In this document: in pieces, positions 15,478-23,961 of the stretch | How the letters are laid out: each line of letters begins with the position of its first letter | How positions within the stretch are numbered: the first letter of the stretch is position 1 | Assembly: GCA_017848055.1 (NCBI GenBank) | Contig: JAGALZ010000029.1 | Location: forward strand, 1 to 42,798 | Source of the DNA: Oscillospiraceae bacterium | Lineage (GTDB): Bacteria; Bacillota; Clostridia; Oscillospirales; Ruminococcaceae | Direction: 5' to 3' | DNA length: 42,798 bases | The notes under the pieces: model-generated | Told to the model about the DNA's origin: nothing | Seen by the model: the letters and a program-made list of their open reading frames with translations, nothing else | The model's database searches: none | Translations under genes and position numbers: made by a program

Positions 15478-18279
15478 GTGGCTTTTAAAAGGAACGGGGC
15501 AATCAAAAGTGCCTATAAAAAGGATGTATTGCGTGAGATAAGAAAATCTCTTGCAAGATTTATGTCAATATTCCTTATCGTCGCACTCGGCACGGGCTTT
15601 TTTGCGGGAATTAAATCCACAATGCCCGATATGAAGGAGTCGGCAGCTGACTTCTTTGAGGAAAACCACCTCATGGATATAAAGCTTATGTCGTCCGTCG
15701 GAATAAAGTACGAGGATATGCGTGCACTTTCAGATATGGAAGGAATAGAGGGTATGATGTGCTCCTATTCATGCGACGTGTACTATAATTACGACGGTCA
15801 GAATATGGTCGTAAAGGCGATGTCCTACGATATGCAACGCGACGAGGAAAGTGACGACTACCTGAACCGCCCGATTTTGGTGGAAGGCAGAATGCCCGAA
15901 AAAAGCGGCGAGTGCGTAGTCGAGGTCACTATGAAAACGCCCCAGTCGTTTGAAATCGGCAATACAATCACACTGCAGTCACCATCGAAAAATACAGATA
16001 TTTCGCAGATTTTTACAACCGATACCTTCGAGATTGTCGGCATCGTCGCATCGCCTCTGTATATAGGCTTTGAAAGAGATGCCACAACCATAGGAAGCGG
16101 CTTTGTAAACAGCTTCATTATAATCCCCGAAAGTGACTTCAATATGGGCTTTTACACAGAGCTTTATATCAAGCTTTCGGAAACAGAAGACCTCGAGCCG
16201 TTTTCTCAGGAGTACACCGATGTTGTCGAGGAGTATGCACTAAAGCTTGAAAGTGAGTTTTCAAACGTTGTTGCAGAGCGTCTGAATGAGCAGCTCACCC
16301 TCGCACAGAACTCAATTGACAGCCTCAGCAGAAAGGTTTCTCAGCTTGAGGATATGCAGAAGCTCAACGAATACGGACTTTTGCAGTATCAGCAGAGCCT
16401 TTCGGAGCAGATTGAACTTCTGAAGGACAAAACCGATGCGCTCTCATCAATTGAGCTTTCCCAGAAGTCTGCCCTCTTGGAGCAGGCAAAGGCACTTTAT
16501 GATGCAAGACAGGCAGGGGACAGCTCGGTAGACGAAAAGCTCACCGAAACAATTGAAAAAAGCCGCAGAGAGCTTTCAGCGGCGCAGGAGCAGCTTTTGC
16601 AGCTCGATGAATCGAAGGTATATACCTTCACTAGATTTTCAAGCGACGACTATGCCTCATACGCAGGCGACAGCGAGAAGATTGACGCAATCGCCAAGGT
16701 TTTCCCGGTGTTCTTCATTTTCATAGCGGCGCTTGTCTGCCTCACAACAATGACAAGAATGGTCGACGAGAAGCGTATCGAGATAGGCACATACAAGGCA
16801 CTCGGCTACTCGTCCTTCAAGATAATATCCAAGTATCTTATCTATGCCTCAATACCCACTTTCGCAGGAACTTTGCTCGGTGTATCAGTGGGCTTTAAGG
16901 TGTTCCCGTATATTATCTATAACAGCTACAAGATAATGTACAACATCCCGTCTATAAAAACCCCGTTCAGGGTAAATTACGCAGTCGGCTGTATAGTCTG
17001 TGCACTTCTTTGTGTGTGGATTACAGTAATCGCCGCCTGCAAGGTTTCGCTCAGAGCGCAGCCCTCGGAGCTTATGCGGCCAAAGTCTGCTCCCGTGGGA
17101 AAAAGAGTGCTCCTCGAAAGAGTAACTTCCGTGTGGAAAAGACTAAGCTTCCTTTCAAAGGTTACGCTGAGAAATCTTTTAAGATACAAAAAGCGTTTCT
17201 TTATGACGCTCATAGGAATTGCCGGCTGTACAGCACTTATTATGACGGCATTCGGTATCAAGAACTCAATTTCGAAGGTCGTTGACAAGCAGTTCGAGGG
17301 AATCTTCGGATATGACGCTGTCACCGTGCTTTCAAGCGAGGACGGGATGGTAAGTCCCGATGCAGATGCCCTGCTTTCGCAGAACGAGGATATAGAGAAT
17401 TATCTTCTGATGGCTGGCGGAGAAATCGAGGTCAAAAAGGGAGATAAATCCCAGACCGCAAGCTTTGTAATTCCTAAGGTTCCTACAAATTTAGAGCCGT
17501 TTATAAGACTTCGTGACGCAGAAAACGGCAAAAAGCTGACAGTTTCGGATGACGAGATAATCATCACCGAGAAGATTACACAGCTTCTTGATATCTCGGT
17601 CGGAGATGAAATCACGGTTTCGCAGAAGGATAAGCCCGATGTGACGCTTAAAGTTTCCGCAATCGCAGAAAACTACGCAATGCACTACATCTACATCACA
17701 GAAAACACCTACAGCAAGCTCTACGGCGAAAGCCCTATGTATAACCAGGGCTACCTTATCCTCAAGGACAGCGCCGATACAACAGAGTTTTCAGAGCAGC
17801 TTATCGCTAAGGACGAGTTTCTCGGAGTCGCATTTTTGGACGACAAGGCAAAGAGCTTTTTCTCGTCAATCGAGAGCCTCAATTCAATCGTTCTTCTGCT
17901 GATTGTGTGTGCCGCACTTCTGGCATTCATAGTACTCTATAATCTTGCGAACATAAATATAACCGAGCGTGTAAGAGAAATCGCAACTCTCAAGGTGCTC
18001 GGATTTTACGACAGCGAAACATCAGCGTATATCTACAGGGAAAATATATTGACAACTATACTCGGTATCGTCCTCGGCTGGGGACTGGGACTTGTCCTGC
18101 ACCGGTTTGTTGTGCTCACCGCAGAGGTTGACCTTGTTATGTTTTCAAGGGAAATGGTATGGTATGCGTACCTGTTGTCAGCCGTGCTGACAGCGGTATT
18201 TGCTATAATTGTAAATCTGCTTCTCCACATAAAGCTTAAGAAAATCGATATGGTGGAGTCGCTCAAATCTATTGAATAA
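15478..18279 (+). CDS. FtsX/MacB-type ABC transporter permease with extracellular coiled coil
   Basis: 933 residues. After a positively charged start, one membrane helix (FMSIFLIVALGTGFFAGI) is followed by a large extracellular domain. Residues about 255-370 form a long coiled coil (LNEQLTLAQNSIDSLSRKVS and onward). Three helices of an FtsX domain follow (about 400-520, FFIFIAALVCLTTMTRM), then a second extracellular domain and a second FtsX domain at the end (VLLLIVCAALLAFIVLYNLANI). Such permeases expel lipids, peptides or antibiotics, or transmit force to cell-wall enzymes, with a MacB/LolD-type ATPase. No ATPase is adjacent; the nearest is at 23962. Start is GTG (GATAGGAGAA upstream, 6 bases). 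Confidence 0.9.
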   Translation: MAFKRNGAIKSAYKKDVLREIRKSLARFMSIFLIVALGTGFFAGIKSTMPDMKESAADFFEENHLMDIKLMSSVGIKYEDMRALSDMEGIEGMMCSYSCDVYYNYDGQNMVVKAMSYDMQRDEESDDYLNRPILVEGRMPEKSGECVVEVTMKTPQSFEIGNTITLQSPSKNTDISQIFTTDTFEIVGIVASPLYIGFERDATTIGSGFVNSFIIIPESDFNMGFYTELYIKLSETEDLEPFSQEYTDVVEEYALKLESEFSNVVAERLNEQLTLAQNSIDSLSRKVSQLEDMQKLNEYGLLQYQQSLSEQIELLKDKTDALSSIELSQKSALLEQAKALYDARQAGDSSVDEKLTETIEKSRRELSAAQEQLLQLDESKVYTFTRFSSDDYASYAGDSEKIDAIAKVFPVFFIFIAALVCLTTMTRMVDEKRIEIGTYKALGYSSFKIISKYLIYASIPTFAGTLLGVSVGFKVFPYIIYNSYKIMYNIPSIKTPFRVNYAVGCIVCALLCVWITVIAACKVSLRAQPSELMRPKSAPVGKRVLLERVTSVWKRLSFLSKVTLRNLLRYKKRFFMTLIGIAGCTALIMTAFGIKNSISKVVDKQFEGIFGYDAVTVLSSEDGMVSPDADALLSQNEDIENYLLMAGGEIEVKKGDKSQTASFVIPKVPTNLEPFIRLRDAENGKKLTVSDDEIIITEKITQLLDISVGDEITVSQKDKPDVTLKVSAIAENYAMHYIYITENTYSKLYGESPMYNQGYLILKDSADTTEFSEQLIAKDEFLGVAFLDDKAKSFFSSIESLNSIVLLLIVCAALLAFIVLYNLANINITERVREIATLKVLGFYDSETSAYIYRENILTTILGIVLGWGLGLVLHRFVVLTAEVDLVMFSREMVWYAYLLSAVLTAVFAIIVNLLLHIKLKKIDMVESLKSIE

Positions 18280-18295
18280 AAACGGAGGTATCATC

Positions 18296-18550
18296 ATGAA
18301 CGAAAAGAACACAAACGAAAGCGGCAGCGTATTAGGCGTAATCGCAGCATTTGCACTGGGAGTAGCAGCAGGTGCTTTCCTTGCAACAAGAAAGAAGAGC
18401 GTGCCCGTAGAAACCGACATCGACCTTCCTTGCGAGGAGGTAAACGGCGAGGAATATGAAGACCTCTGGGAGCTCCAGGACGAGGAAGAGGGAATCAAGG
18501 CAGCTACAACCGAGGAAATCACCGAGGAATCAGATTCATACTCATTCTAA
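18296..18550 (+). CDS. Small single-pass membrane protein with acidic tail
   Basis: 84 residues from the ATG at 18296, which GGAGG precedes by 5 bases. One membrane helix (GSVLGVIAAFALGVAAGAFL) followed by TRKK, then a strongly acidic tail (EEVNGEEYEDLWELQDEEEG). The Gly/Ala-rich helix followed by basic residues resembles YtxH-type proteins, but no family was confirmed. It starts 16 bases after the ABC permease stop and ends before a terminator, so it is probably in the same transcript and may be an accessory subunit. Confidence 0.78.
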   Translation: MNEKNTNESGSVLGVIAAFALGVAAGAFLATRKKSVPVETDIDLPCEEVNGEEYEDLWELQDEEEGIKAATTEEITEESDSYSF

Positions 18551-18588
18551 GACTGATTTTCAGCTACCTTAATAATTGCACGGATAAA

Positions 18589-18627
18589 ACAGCGGCAGTA
18601 ATTTTAACTGCCGCTGTAATTTTTTTA
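18589..18627 (+). terminator. Terminator after the permease and small membrane protein genes
   Basis: ACAGCGGCAGT (18589-18599) and ACTGCCGCTGT (18607-18617) pair perfectly over 11 bp, followed by a run of seven or more T. Confidence 0.95.
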
Positions 18628-18657
18628 AAAAATAAAAGGGAAATGTTGTTTACTCTA

Positions 18658-18686
18658 TTGAAAAAGTAAAATATTTATGTTATAAT
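18658..18686 (+). promoter_or_regulatory. Sigma-A promoter of ychF
   Basis: TTGAAA (18658-18663), 17 bases, TATAAT (18681-18686). It is the only clear promoter before the DUF3592 array, which starts 20 bases after ychF. Confidence 0.85.
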
Positions 18687-18740
18687 GAATCAATTGTATG
18701 ATTGAAGAATCATAAGGTTATTTACAAGGAGAAGGATATA

Positions 18741-19835
18741 ATGAAATTAGGTATGGTTGGTCTGCCGAATGTCGGCAAGAGCACACTTTTTAACGCACTT
18801 ACAAATGCAGGAGCTGAGTCTGCAAACTACCCGTTCTGCACAATCGACAAGAACGTAGGTATTGTTTCCGTTCCCGATGAAAGACTCGACGCACTCGCAA
18901 AGATGTATAATCCCGATAAGTTTACTCCTGCAATCCTCGAGTTTGTTGACATCGCAGGACTCGTAAAGGGCGCTTCCAAGGGCGAAGGCCTCGGAAACAA
19001 GTTCTTGGCTGATATCCGTGAGGTTGACGCTATCGTGCACGTCGTAAGATGCTTTGACGACCAGAATATAATTCACGTTGACGGAAGCGTAAACCCGAAG
19101 CGTGATATTGAAACTATCGACCTGGAGCTTATCTTCTCTGACCTTGAAATGGTTGAAAGAAGAATCGAAAGAACAAAGAAGCTCATAAAGGGCGACAAGA
19201 AGTATGTTGCAGAGCTTGAGATGCTCGAAAGCCTCAAGACTCACCTTGAGGAGGGCAAGTCTGCACGTTCATTCCCATTTGACGACGACGGACTCGAGGC
19301 AATAAAGACAACTCCGCTTCTTTCGCAGAAGCCTGTTATCTATGCCGCAAACCTCTCTGAGGACGACTTTGTAAACAACATCGAAACAAACGAAAACTAC
19401 AAGACCGTATGCGAAATCGCAAAGGCAGAAGGCTCGGCAGTTTTACCTATCTGTGCGCAGATTGAAGCTGAGATTTCAGATATGGACGACGAGGATAAGC
19501 AGATGTTCCTCTCTGAGCTGGGACTTGAGGTTTCTGGTCTTGGCAGAATCATAAAGACCGGCTACGACCTTCTGGGACTTATGTCCTTCCTTACAGCAGG
19601 ACAGCCTGAGGTAAGAGCGTGGACTATAACAAAGGGAACAAAGGCACCGCAGGCTGCAGGTAAAATCCATACCGACTTTGAAAAGGGCTTTATCAGAGCA
19701 GAGGTTGTGTCGTTTGACGACCTTATGGCTTGCGGCTCTATGGCAAATGCCAAGGAAAAGGGCCTCGTAAGACTTGAGGGCAAGGAGTACGTAATGCAGG
19801 ACGGAGATATCGTTCTGTTCAGATTTAACGTATAG
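18741..19835 (+). CDS. ychF: Ribosome-binding ATPase YchF
   Basis: 364 residues from the ATG at 18741 (AAGGAG upstream; the protein must begin MKLGMVGLPNVGKS). It is an Obg-family P-loop protein: G1 GLPNVGKS (7-14), G3 DIAGLVKGASKGEGLGNKFL, coiled-coil insertion around 125-170, and a TGS domain at the C-terminus (RAWTITKGTKAPQAAGKIHT ... DGDIVLFRFNV). YchF/OLA1 proteins prefer ATP to GTP and bind ribosomes, with roles in stress response. Confidence 0.96.
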   Translation: MKLGMVGLPNVGKSTLFNALTNAGAESANYPFCTIDKNVGIVSVPDERLDALAKMYNPDKFTPAILEFVDIAGLVKGASKGEGLGNKFLADIREVDAIVHVVRCFDDQNIIHVDGSVNPKRDIETIDLELIFSDLEMVERRIERTKKLIKGDKKYVAELEMLESLKTHLEEGKSARSFPFDDDGLEAIKTTPLLSQKPVIYAANLSEDDFVNNIETNENYKTVCEIAKAEGSAVLPICAQIEAEISDMDDEDKQMFLSELGLEVSGLGRIIKTGYDLLGLMSFLTAGQPEVRAWTITKGTKAPQAAGKIHTDFEKGFIRAEVVSFDDLMACGSMANAKEKGLVRLEGKEYVMQDGDIVLFRFNV

Positions 19836-19858
19836 GATGTAACCTTTCGGAGGATATG

Positions 19859-20617
19859 ATGATTGAAACGGTAAGAAAAGTCACCGGAACTGTAGCGCTG
19901 GTGTTACAGATAGTATGCGACGCACTGGCGTTTTTTCTGCTCGGCTTTTTGCTGTACGTTGCCCTGAATGGCAGGGGTATTGAAGATTCTCATATGGCAG
20001 TAACTGCGAGAGTCGAGGAGATAAATCCGACTCCACACGAATATTCGATTGTGGTGTCGTATCAATATCAGGACAAGTATTACTCAGACCGTACCCTTGA
20101 AATGGATAATCTTCCTGACGATATGAAGGTGGGCGAAGACTATACGGTGTATATCGACCCCGAATATCCGTATAAGCCTAAAATCAAGCATGACTTCTGG
20201 GACTGGTTTCCGAAGTTTATAGTGCTTTGGTTAATAGCCGCTGCAGTTCTTATCTTTCCGATATTTTACCGATTCTCTCAGTCCAAAAAGGAACTGCCTT
20301 ATGGGCTGAAAAACGGAAATCCCAAGCTTAAGGAAACGGGCGAGCCTATCAAGGCGAGAGTCATAGACTACGGCAAGTCAACCGAAGAAACCGACGACGT
20401 CGTGCGTGTACAGTATTATGTGATTGTAGACTATATAGATTCAAAGGGAGTGGTCCACAAGGCAGGAACGGGATATATTGATTTCAATCCCACACAGTAT
20501 ATCAAGGATAAAAACAAAGAAATCATCGTATACATCAATCCCAAAAGGCCTCAAAAGTGCTATATAGACACAGAGGGGATAAGCCACTATGTGAGGTATA
20601 ATACATATGCAGGATAA
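19859..20617 (+). CDS. DUF3592-like membrane protein, array member 1
   Basis: 252 residues. Two copies of a small beta domain, each preceded by a membrane helix: VTARVEEINPTPHEYSIVVS ... YTVYIDPEYPYKPK, then IKARVIDYGKS ... YIDFNPTQY ... IIVYINPKRPQKCYIDTE. The pattern (start strand, YxYxxxxY, then VYxxPxxP) fits DUF3592 as I remember it. GGAGG lies 5 bases before the second ATG (19859), which I prefer over the ATG at 19856. The second helix is WFPKFIVLWLIAAAVLIFPIFY. It is the most divergent of the five paralogs and has no repeat tail. It begins 20 bases after ychF and is probably co-transcribed with it. Function unknown. Confidence 0.78.
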   Translation: MIETVRKVTGTVALVLQIVCDALAFFLLGFLLYVALNGRGIEDSHMAVTARVEEINPTPHEYSIVVSYQYQDKYYSDRTLEMDNLPDDMKVGEDYTVYIDPEYPYKPKIKHDFWDWFPKFIVLWLIAAAVLIFPIFYRFSQSKKELPYGLKNGNPKLKETGEPIKARVIDYGKSTEETDDVVRVQYYVIVDYIDSKGVVHKAGTGYIDFNPTQYIKDKNKEIIVYINPKRPQKCYIDTEGISHYVRYNTYAG

Positions 20618-20687
20618 ACCAATAGATAAAATTTGTTTAGTTAACCGTTAAAACCGATTATTGAAAAAGTTTGGAGGAGAATTTGTT

Positions 20688-21647
20688 ATGGGTCACAATA
20701 AGACTATGCGTATAGTTGGCATTGTATTTTCGCTGGTACCGGTAATTCTTATAATCATTTTTGCAAGCATCTATATTTCGAATTCTAAAAAGATAGATGA
20801 GTATGATGAGGTAACGGGCTTTATTTCTCTTATTACTTCTGAAACAAAACGTGATTCAGACGGTGATACAAGGGTATCCCATACAGCCTATGTCACCTAC
20901 ATATACGAAGGACAGTCATACGAAGATATACGCCTGAGCACTTATACATCAGATATGCATAAAGGTGACAGAATAAGCATCTATGTCAATCCGGATGACC
21001 CATATGATATAGCGGTTGAAATGTCGAGTGTGTTTTTGATTATACCGGTTATATTTATAGTTATCTTTGGAACGTTAGGCATTGTTATGCTCGTTATGTC
21101 ACGAGGTGGCGGCGGAAAAAGCGACCTTACACAGATGGGTATTGCTGTCGAGGCGTTTGTTACCTATAGTGGTCGTGCAAATGTAACAGTTAATAATGCT
21201 CCTACATATATCTTAAGGGCAGAGTATACCGATGCAAACGGTGTGTTAAGAAAGGTCAAGACACCGCTTCTCGATTTTGACCCATCGCCGTATGTATATC
21301 AGAATGGCGGAAAGATTATGGTTTACGTTGACCCTAAGAAGCCTTCCAAGTACTATATCGATACAGCGGCAATGGCAAATGTTATGTACCAACCTCAGCA
21401 GGGTTACAACCCGAATGTATACAATCCAAACGGATATAACCCTAACGGCTACAATCCGAATTTATACAGTACTAACGGCTACAATCCGAATTTATATAAC
21501 CCAAACGGCTACAATCCGAATGTAAATAATCAGAACGGATACAACCCGAATGCATATAATCCTAATGGTTACAATCCAAATGTAAATAACCAGAACGGAT
21601 ATAACCCGAATGGTTATAATCCGGACGGGACTCCGAGAAACCAGTAA
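20688..21647 (+). CDS. DUF3592-like membrane protein with YNPNx repeat tail, array member 2
   Basis: 319 residues from the ATG at 20688 (GGAGGAG upstream). Helix 1 ([20 protein letters not shown]), beta domain 1 ([12 protein letters not shown] ... [15 protein letters not shown] ... [12 protein letters not shown]), helix 2 ([20 protein letters not shown]), beta domain 2 ([11 protein letters not shown] ... [20 protein letters not shown], then [14 protein letters not shown]). From residue 240 follow 15 pentapeptides of the type YNPN-x and a final TPRNQ. The tail has no charge until the end and should be disordered or form a polar fibre-like structure. Function unknown; the charged cytosolic or surface location of the tail cannot be decided from the helices. 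Confidence 0.82.
   Translation: MGHNKTMRIVGIVFSLVPVILIIIFASIYISNSKKIDEYDEVTGFISLITSETKRDSDGDTRVSHTAYVTYIYEGQSYEDIRLSTYTSDMHKGDRISIYVNPDDPYDIAVEMSSVFLIIPVIFIVIFGTLGIVMLVMSRGGGGKSDLTQMGIAVEAFVTYSGRANVTVNNAPTYILRAEYTDANGVLRKVKTPLLDFDPSPYVYQNGGKIMVYVDPKKPSKYYIDTAAMANVMYQPQQGYNPNVYNPNGYNPNGYNPNLYSTNGYNPNLYNPNGYNPNVNNQNGYNPNAYNPNGYNPNVNNQNGYNPNGYNPDGTPRNQ
21405..21629 (+). repeat. 15 tandem 15-base units coding YNPNx
   Basis: The units read YNPN followed by V, G, L or A, with the variants YSTNG, NNQNG (twice) and YNPDG. Within this, a two-unit (30-base) higher order is visible. The last part shares a 44-base exact match (21576-21619) with the tail of the next gene. Confidence 0.92.
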
Positions 21648-21717
21648 ACAGTATTCTGCGGATATGTACATAACCTGAAGCAAATCATTTCGTGCGATGG
21701 GAGATGATTAGTAGTAT

Positions 21718-22371
21718 ATGAAAACATTTAGATGCACGTACAAAACATATCAGCCTAAGCTGGTAGGTGGGATACTTATTTGTGTTGGTATTTGCGTGAT
21801 GCTATTAGCTTTGGTGCTTACTGAAGAAAGCGACAACCCTCTGTGGTTGGCATTTATGCTCATGGGAGGAGTACAGATTATTTCGGGAATATCGTTGCTT
21901 TTTAAGAAAGACCCGGAAGGAATACCTGAGCTTGCACAAACGGGTATACCTGTTTGTGGCGTGGTAACATATAGCGGCGATATGGGCAAGAACAAGAACG
22001 GAGAAAGAGTGTACGGCGTTATTGCTGAGTATTCCGATACGAACGGAAAAAAGTATAAAGCGTATTCCGGCCCGCTATCTTTCGACCCAACCGATTGTGT
22101 TGAGCGAAACGGCAAAACAGTGGTTGTCTATGTTGACCCTAAAGCTCCTACGAGATTCTATATTGACCCGAGATTACTGCAAGTCAATGCATATCAGCCT
22201 TACCCGGGCTTTAATCCGTATTTTAATCAGAATGGCTACAATCCGAATTTATACAACCCAAACGGATATAACCCAAATGCATATAATCCAAATGGGTATA
22301 ACCCAAATGTAAATAACCAGAACGGATATAACCCGAATGGTTATAACCAGGACGGGACACCGAGATACTAA
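21718..22371 (+). CDS. DUF3592-like membrane protein with YNPNx tail and only one beta domain, array member 3
   Basis: 217 residues. Two adjacent helices (LVGGILICVGICVMLLALVL and LWLAFMLMGGVQIISGISLL) replace the helix-domain-helix start of its paralogs; the first beta domain is missing. The second domain is present (VCGVVTYSGDMG ... LSFDPTD ... VVVYVDPKAPTRFYIDPR). The tail has eight YNPNx-type units from residue 174 and ends YNQDGTPRY, almost the same as in member 2. The ribosome site is poor (GGGAG about 13 bases before ATG). It looks like a shortened duplicate of member 2 that is still open. Confidence 0.78.
   Translation: MKTFRCTYKTYQPKLVGGILICVGICVMLLALVLTEESDNPLWLAFMLMGGVQIISGISLLFKKDPEGIPELAQTGIPVCGVVTYSGDMGKNKNGERVYGVIAEYSDTNGKKYKAYSGPLSFDPTDCVERNGKTVVVYVDPKAPTRFYIDPRLLQVNAYQPYPGFNPYFNQNGYNPNLYNPNGYNPNAYNPNGYNPNVNNQNGYNPNGYNQDGTPRY
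22237..22356 (+). repeat. Eight tandem 15-base units coding YNPNx
   Basis: Units YNPN-L/G/A/G/V, then [10 protein letters not shown] and YNQDG. Bases 22303-22346 are identical to 21576-21619 in the neighbouring gene. A degenerate unit (FNPYFNQNG) precedes them. Confidence 0.9.
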
Positions 22372-22392
22372 TTGACGGAAAGGTGAGACATA

Positions 22393-23133
22393 ATGAAAGC
22401 ATCATCATCAGGAAGCAATTCGAAGACATCAGGAATTATCTGCATGATTGTTTGCCTGCTTTTTGCAGCAGTGGCAGCAAAGATTTTTTATGACAGCGTG
22501 ACCTTTAACAGTAAATACGATGAGGTGACTGCTAAAGTCGTTGATATTGATACATACCGCAGAAGCAACAAGAAAAAGAACTATGCCTATGTATCATACG
22601 AGTATGAAGGTCAGTCATATTCGCACGTATATATCGGCAAAACCCACTCAGGCATGCGAGTAGGCGAGCAGGTCAATGTGTATGTTGACCCTAAGAATCC
22701 TGATGAAGCCAAGCAGGAGCCGTCGGGCGCAGCTTGTCTTGTTTTGCTTCTTGCTGCCGGATTTTTGGGATTTTCAGGTGTGAGACTGCTCAGAAGCTCG
22801 GGCGGCAGCGGCAAGCGTGACCTCAAGGGAAGGGGCGTGCCTGTTACTGCTTTGGTAAAAGAATGCGGCCCGTCGGGAATAAGACTCAATAAGCGTGATA
22901 CATATCATGTTGTCGCTGAATATACCGATGCAACGGGCAAAACACGCACCTTCAAATCGGGGCTTCTCGACTTCGACCCTACTTCGTATGTTTACGGACA
23001 CGATGGGAAAATTACAGTCTATTTAGACCCGGACAGACCTTCAAAGTATTTTATGGATACTGAAGAAATGAAGTTTGTCTGTCAGCAGAAGAACGCTTAT
23101 AATAGCCCTTCCGGCTTCAATAGAAATATATAA
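22393..23133 (+). CDS. DUF3592-like membrane protein, array member 4
   Basis: 246 residues. Helix 1 (GIICMIVCLLFAAVAAKIFY), beta domain 1 (VTAKVVDIDTYRR ... YAYVSYEYEGQSYSHVYIGK, then VNVYVDPKNPDE), helix 2 (AACLVLLLAAGFLGFSGVRLL), a basic Gly-rich linker (GSGKRDLKGRG), beta domain 2 (VTALVKECGPS ... LLDFDPTSYVYGHDGKITVY, then LDPDRPSKYFMDTE). The C-terminus (NAYNSPSGFNRNI) may be a worn-down remnant of the YNPNx tail. AAAGGTGAG precedes the ATG; the gap to member 3 is 21 bases. Function unknown. Confidence 0.8.
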   Translation: MKASSSGSNSKTSGIICMIVCLLFAAVAAKIFYDSVTFNSKYDEVTAKVVDIDTYRRSNKKKNYAYVSYEYEGQSYSHVYIGKTHSGMRVGEQVNVYVDPKNPDEAKQEPSGAACLVLLLAAGFLGFSGVRLLRSSGGSGKRDLKGRGVPVTALVKECGPSGIRLNKRDTYHVVAEYTDATGKTRTFKSGLLDFDPTSYVYGHDGKITVYLDPDRPSKYFMDTEEMKFVCQQKNAYNSPSGFNRNI

Positions 23134-23178
23134 AGTTAAACAGCGTGCATGGGAACTGATATAAGGGGGTAGGGGATT

Positions 23179-23907
23179 TTGCTTTTAGCAAAGAAAAAAA
23201 GTAATGTTGAATCAAGAAGAGCCTCGGCAGTAATAATGGTTATAATGGGTATCCTTATAATGATTGTTTCAATCAGGGACATCTATAATACGATGACTTA
23301 CGACGACAGATATGATTCAACCATCGCAACAATTACAGATGTCCATAAATCACGCAGGAATAAAAAGACCAGGTACAGAGTGTACGTTTCATATAAGTAT
23401 GAGGGTAGAAGTTATTACGATAAAGAGGTCAGCGGGGTCGGACATAAACTCGGAGATAAGGTAACTGTTTATATAAGCCCGATGAATCCGAATGTCCCTA
23501 AGGTTAAGAAGCCGCTTGCTACTGGTATAGTTTTCACTGTGGCGGGAGTTGCCTTTATAGTGTTTGGCGTGGTTGCGTTTAAAAAAGCACCTGGCAATAA
23601 ACGTGAAAGACCTGCTGACGGCGGATTCTCCGTTTCTGCAAATGTTACACAGTGTTCGGCGGTCAGCATAAATGAAAACGGCCAAATGACATATATTATT
23701 CAGGCTGAGTATGTTGATTTGAACGGTATACGCCGACAGGTGCAGTCACAGGAACTTGACTTTGACCCGACACCGTATATAAACGCAAACGGCGGCAAAA
23801 TCAATGTCTATATTTATGACACCAACACATCAAGGTATCGCATAGACATTGACAGTATGAGAAATTTTGTTGCGTCCGGAGCTTATAACAATACACTCGG
23901 TCTGTAA
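23179..23907 (+). CDS. DUF3592-like membrane protein, array member 5
   Basis: 242 residues from a TTG start (23179), with GGGGGT 9 bases upstream; no ATG fits before the first helix. Helix 1 (AVIMVIMGILIMIVSIRDIY), beta domain 1 (IATITDVHKSRRNKKTRYRV, then YVSYKYEGRSYYDK and VTVYISPMNPNVPK), helix 2 (GIVFTVAGVAFIVFGVVAF), beta domain 2 (SANVTQCSAVS ... ELDFDPTPYINANGGKINVY). It has no repeat tail. It resembles member 4 most. The 54 bases to the ABC ATPase gene hold no promoter or terminator I can support, so the ATPase may be in the same transcript. Confidence 0.8.
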   Translation: MLLAKKKSNVESRRASAVIMVIMGILIMIVSIRDIYNTMTYDDRYDSTIATITDVHKSRRNKKTRYRVYVSYKYEGRSYYDKEVSGVGHKLGDKVTVYISPMNPNVPKVKKPLATGIVFTVAGVAFIVFGVVAFKKAPGNKRERPADGGFSVSANVTQCSAVSINENGQMTYIIQAEYVDLNGIRRQVQSQELDFDPTPYINANGGKINVYIYDTNTSRYRIDIDSMRNFVASGAYNNTLGL

Positions 23908-23961
23908 CAGCTAGCGATATCAGACCTTCTGAGGCTCTGACGGTAAAGGCAGGTAAAGCAT

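Noticed and set aside
21405..22356. CRISPR-like array
   Set aside because: The repeats are 15 bases, in frame, without spacers, and code for a protein tail.
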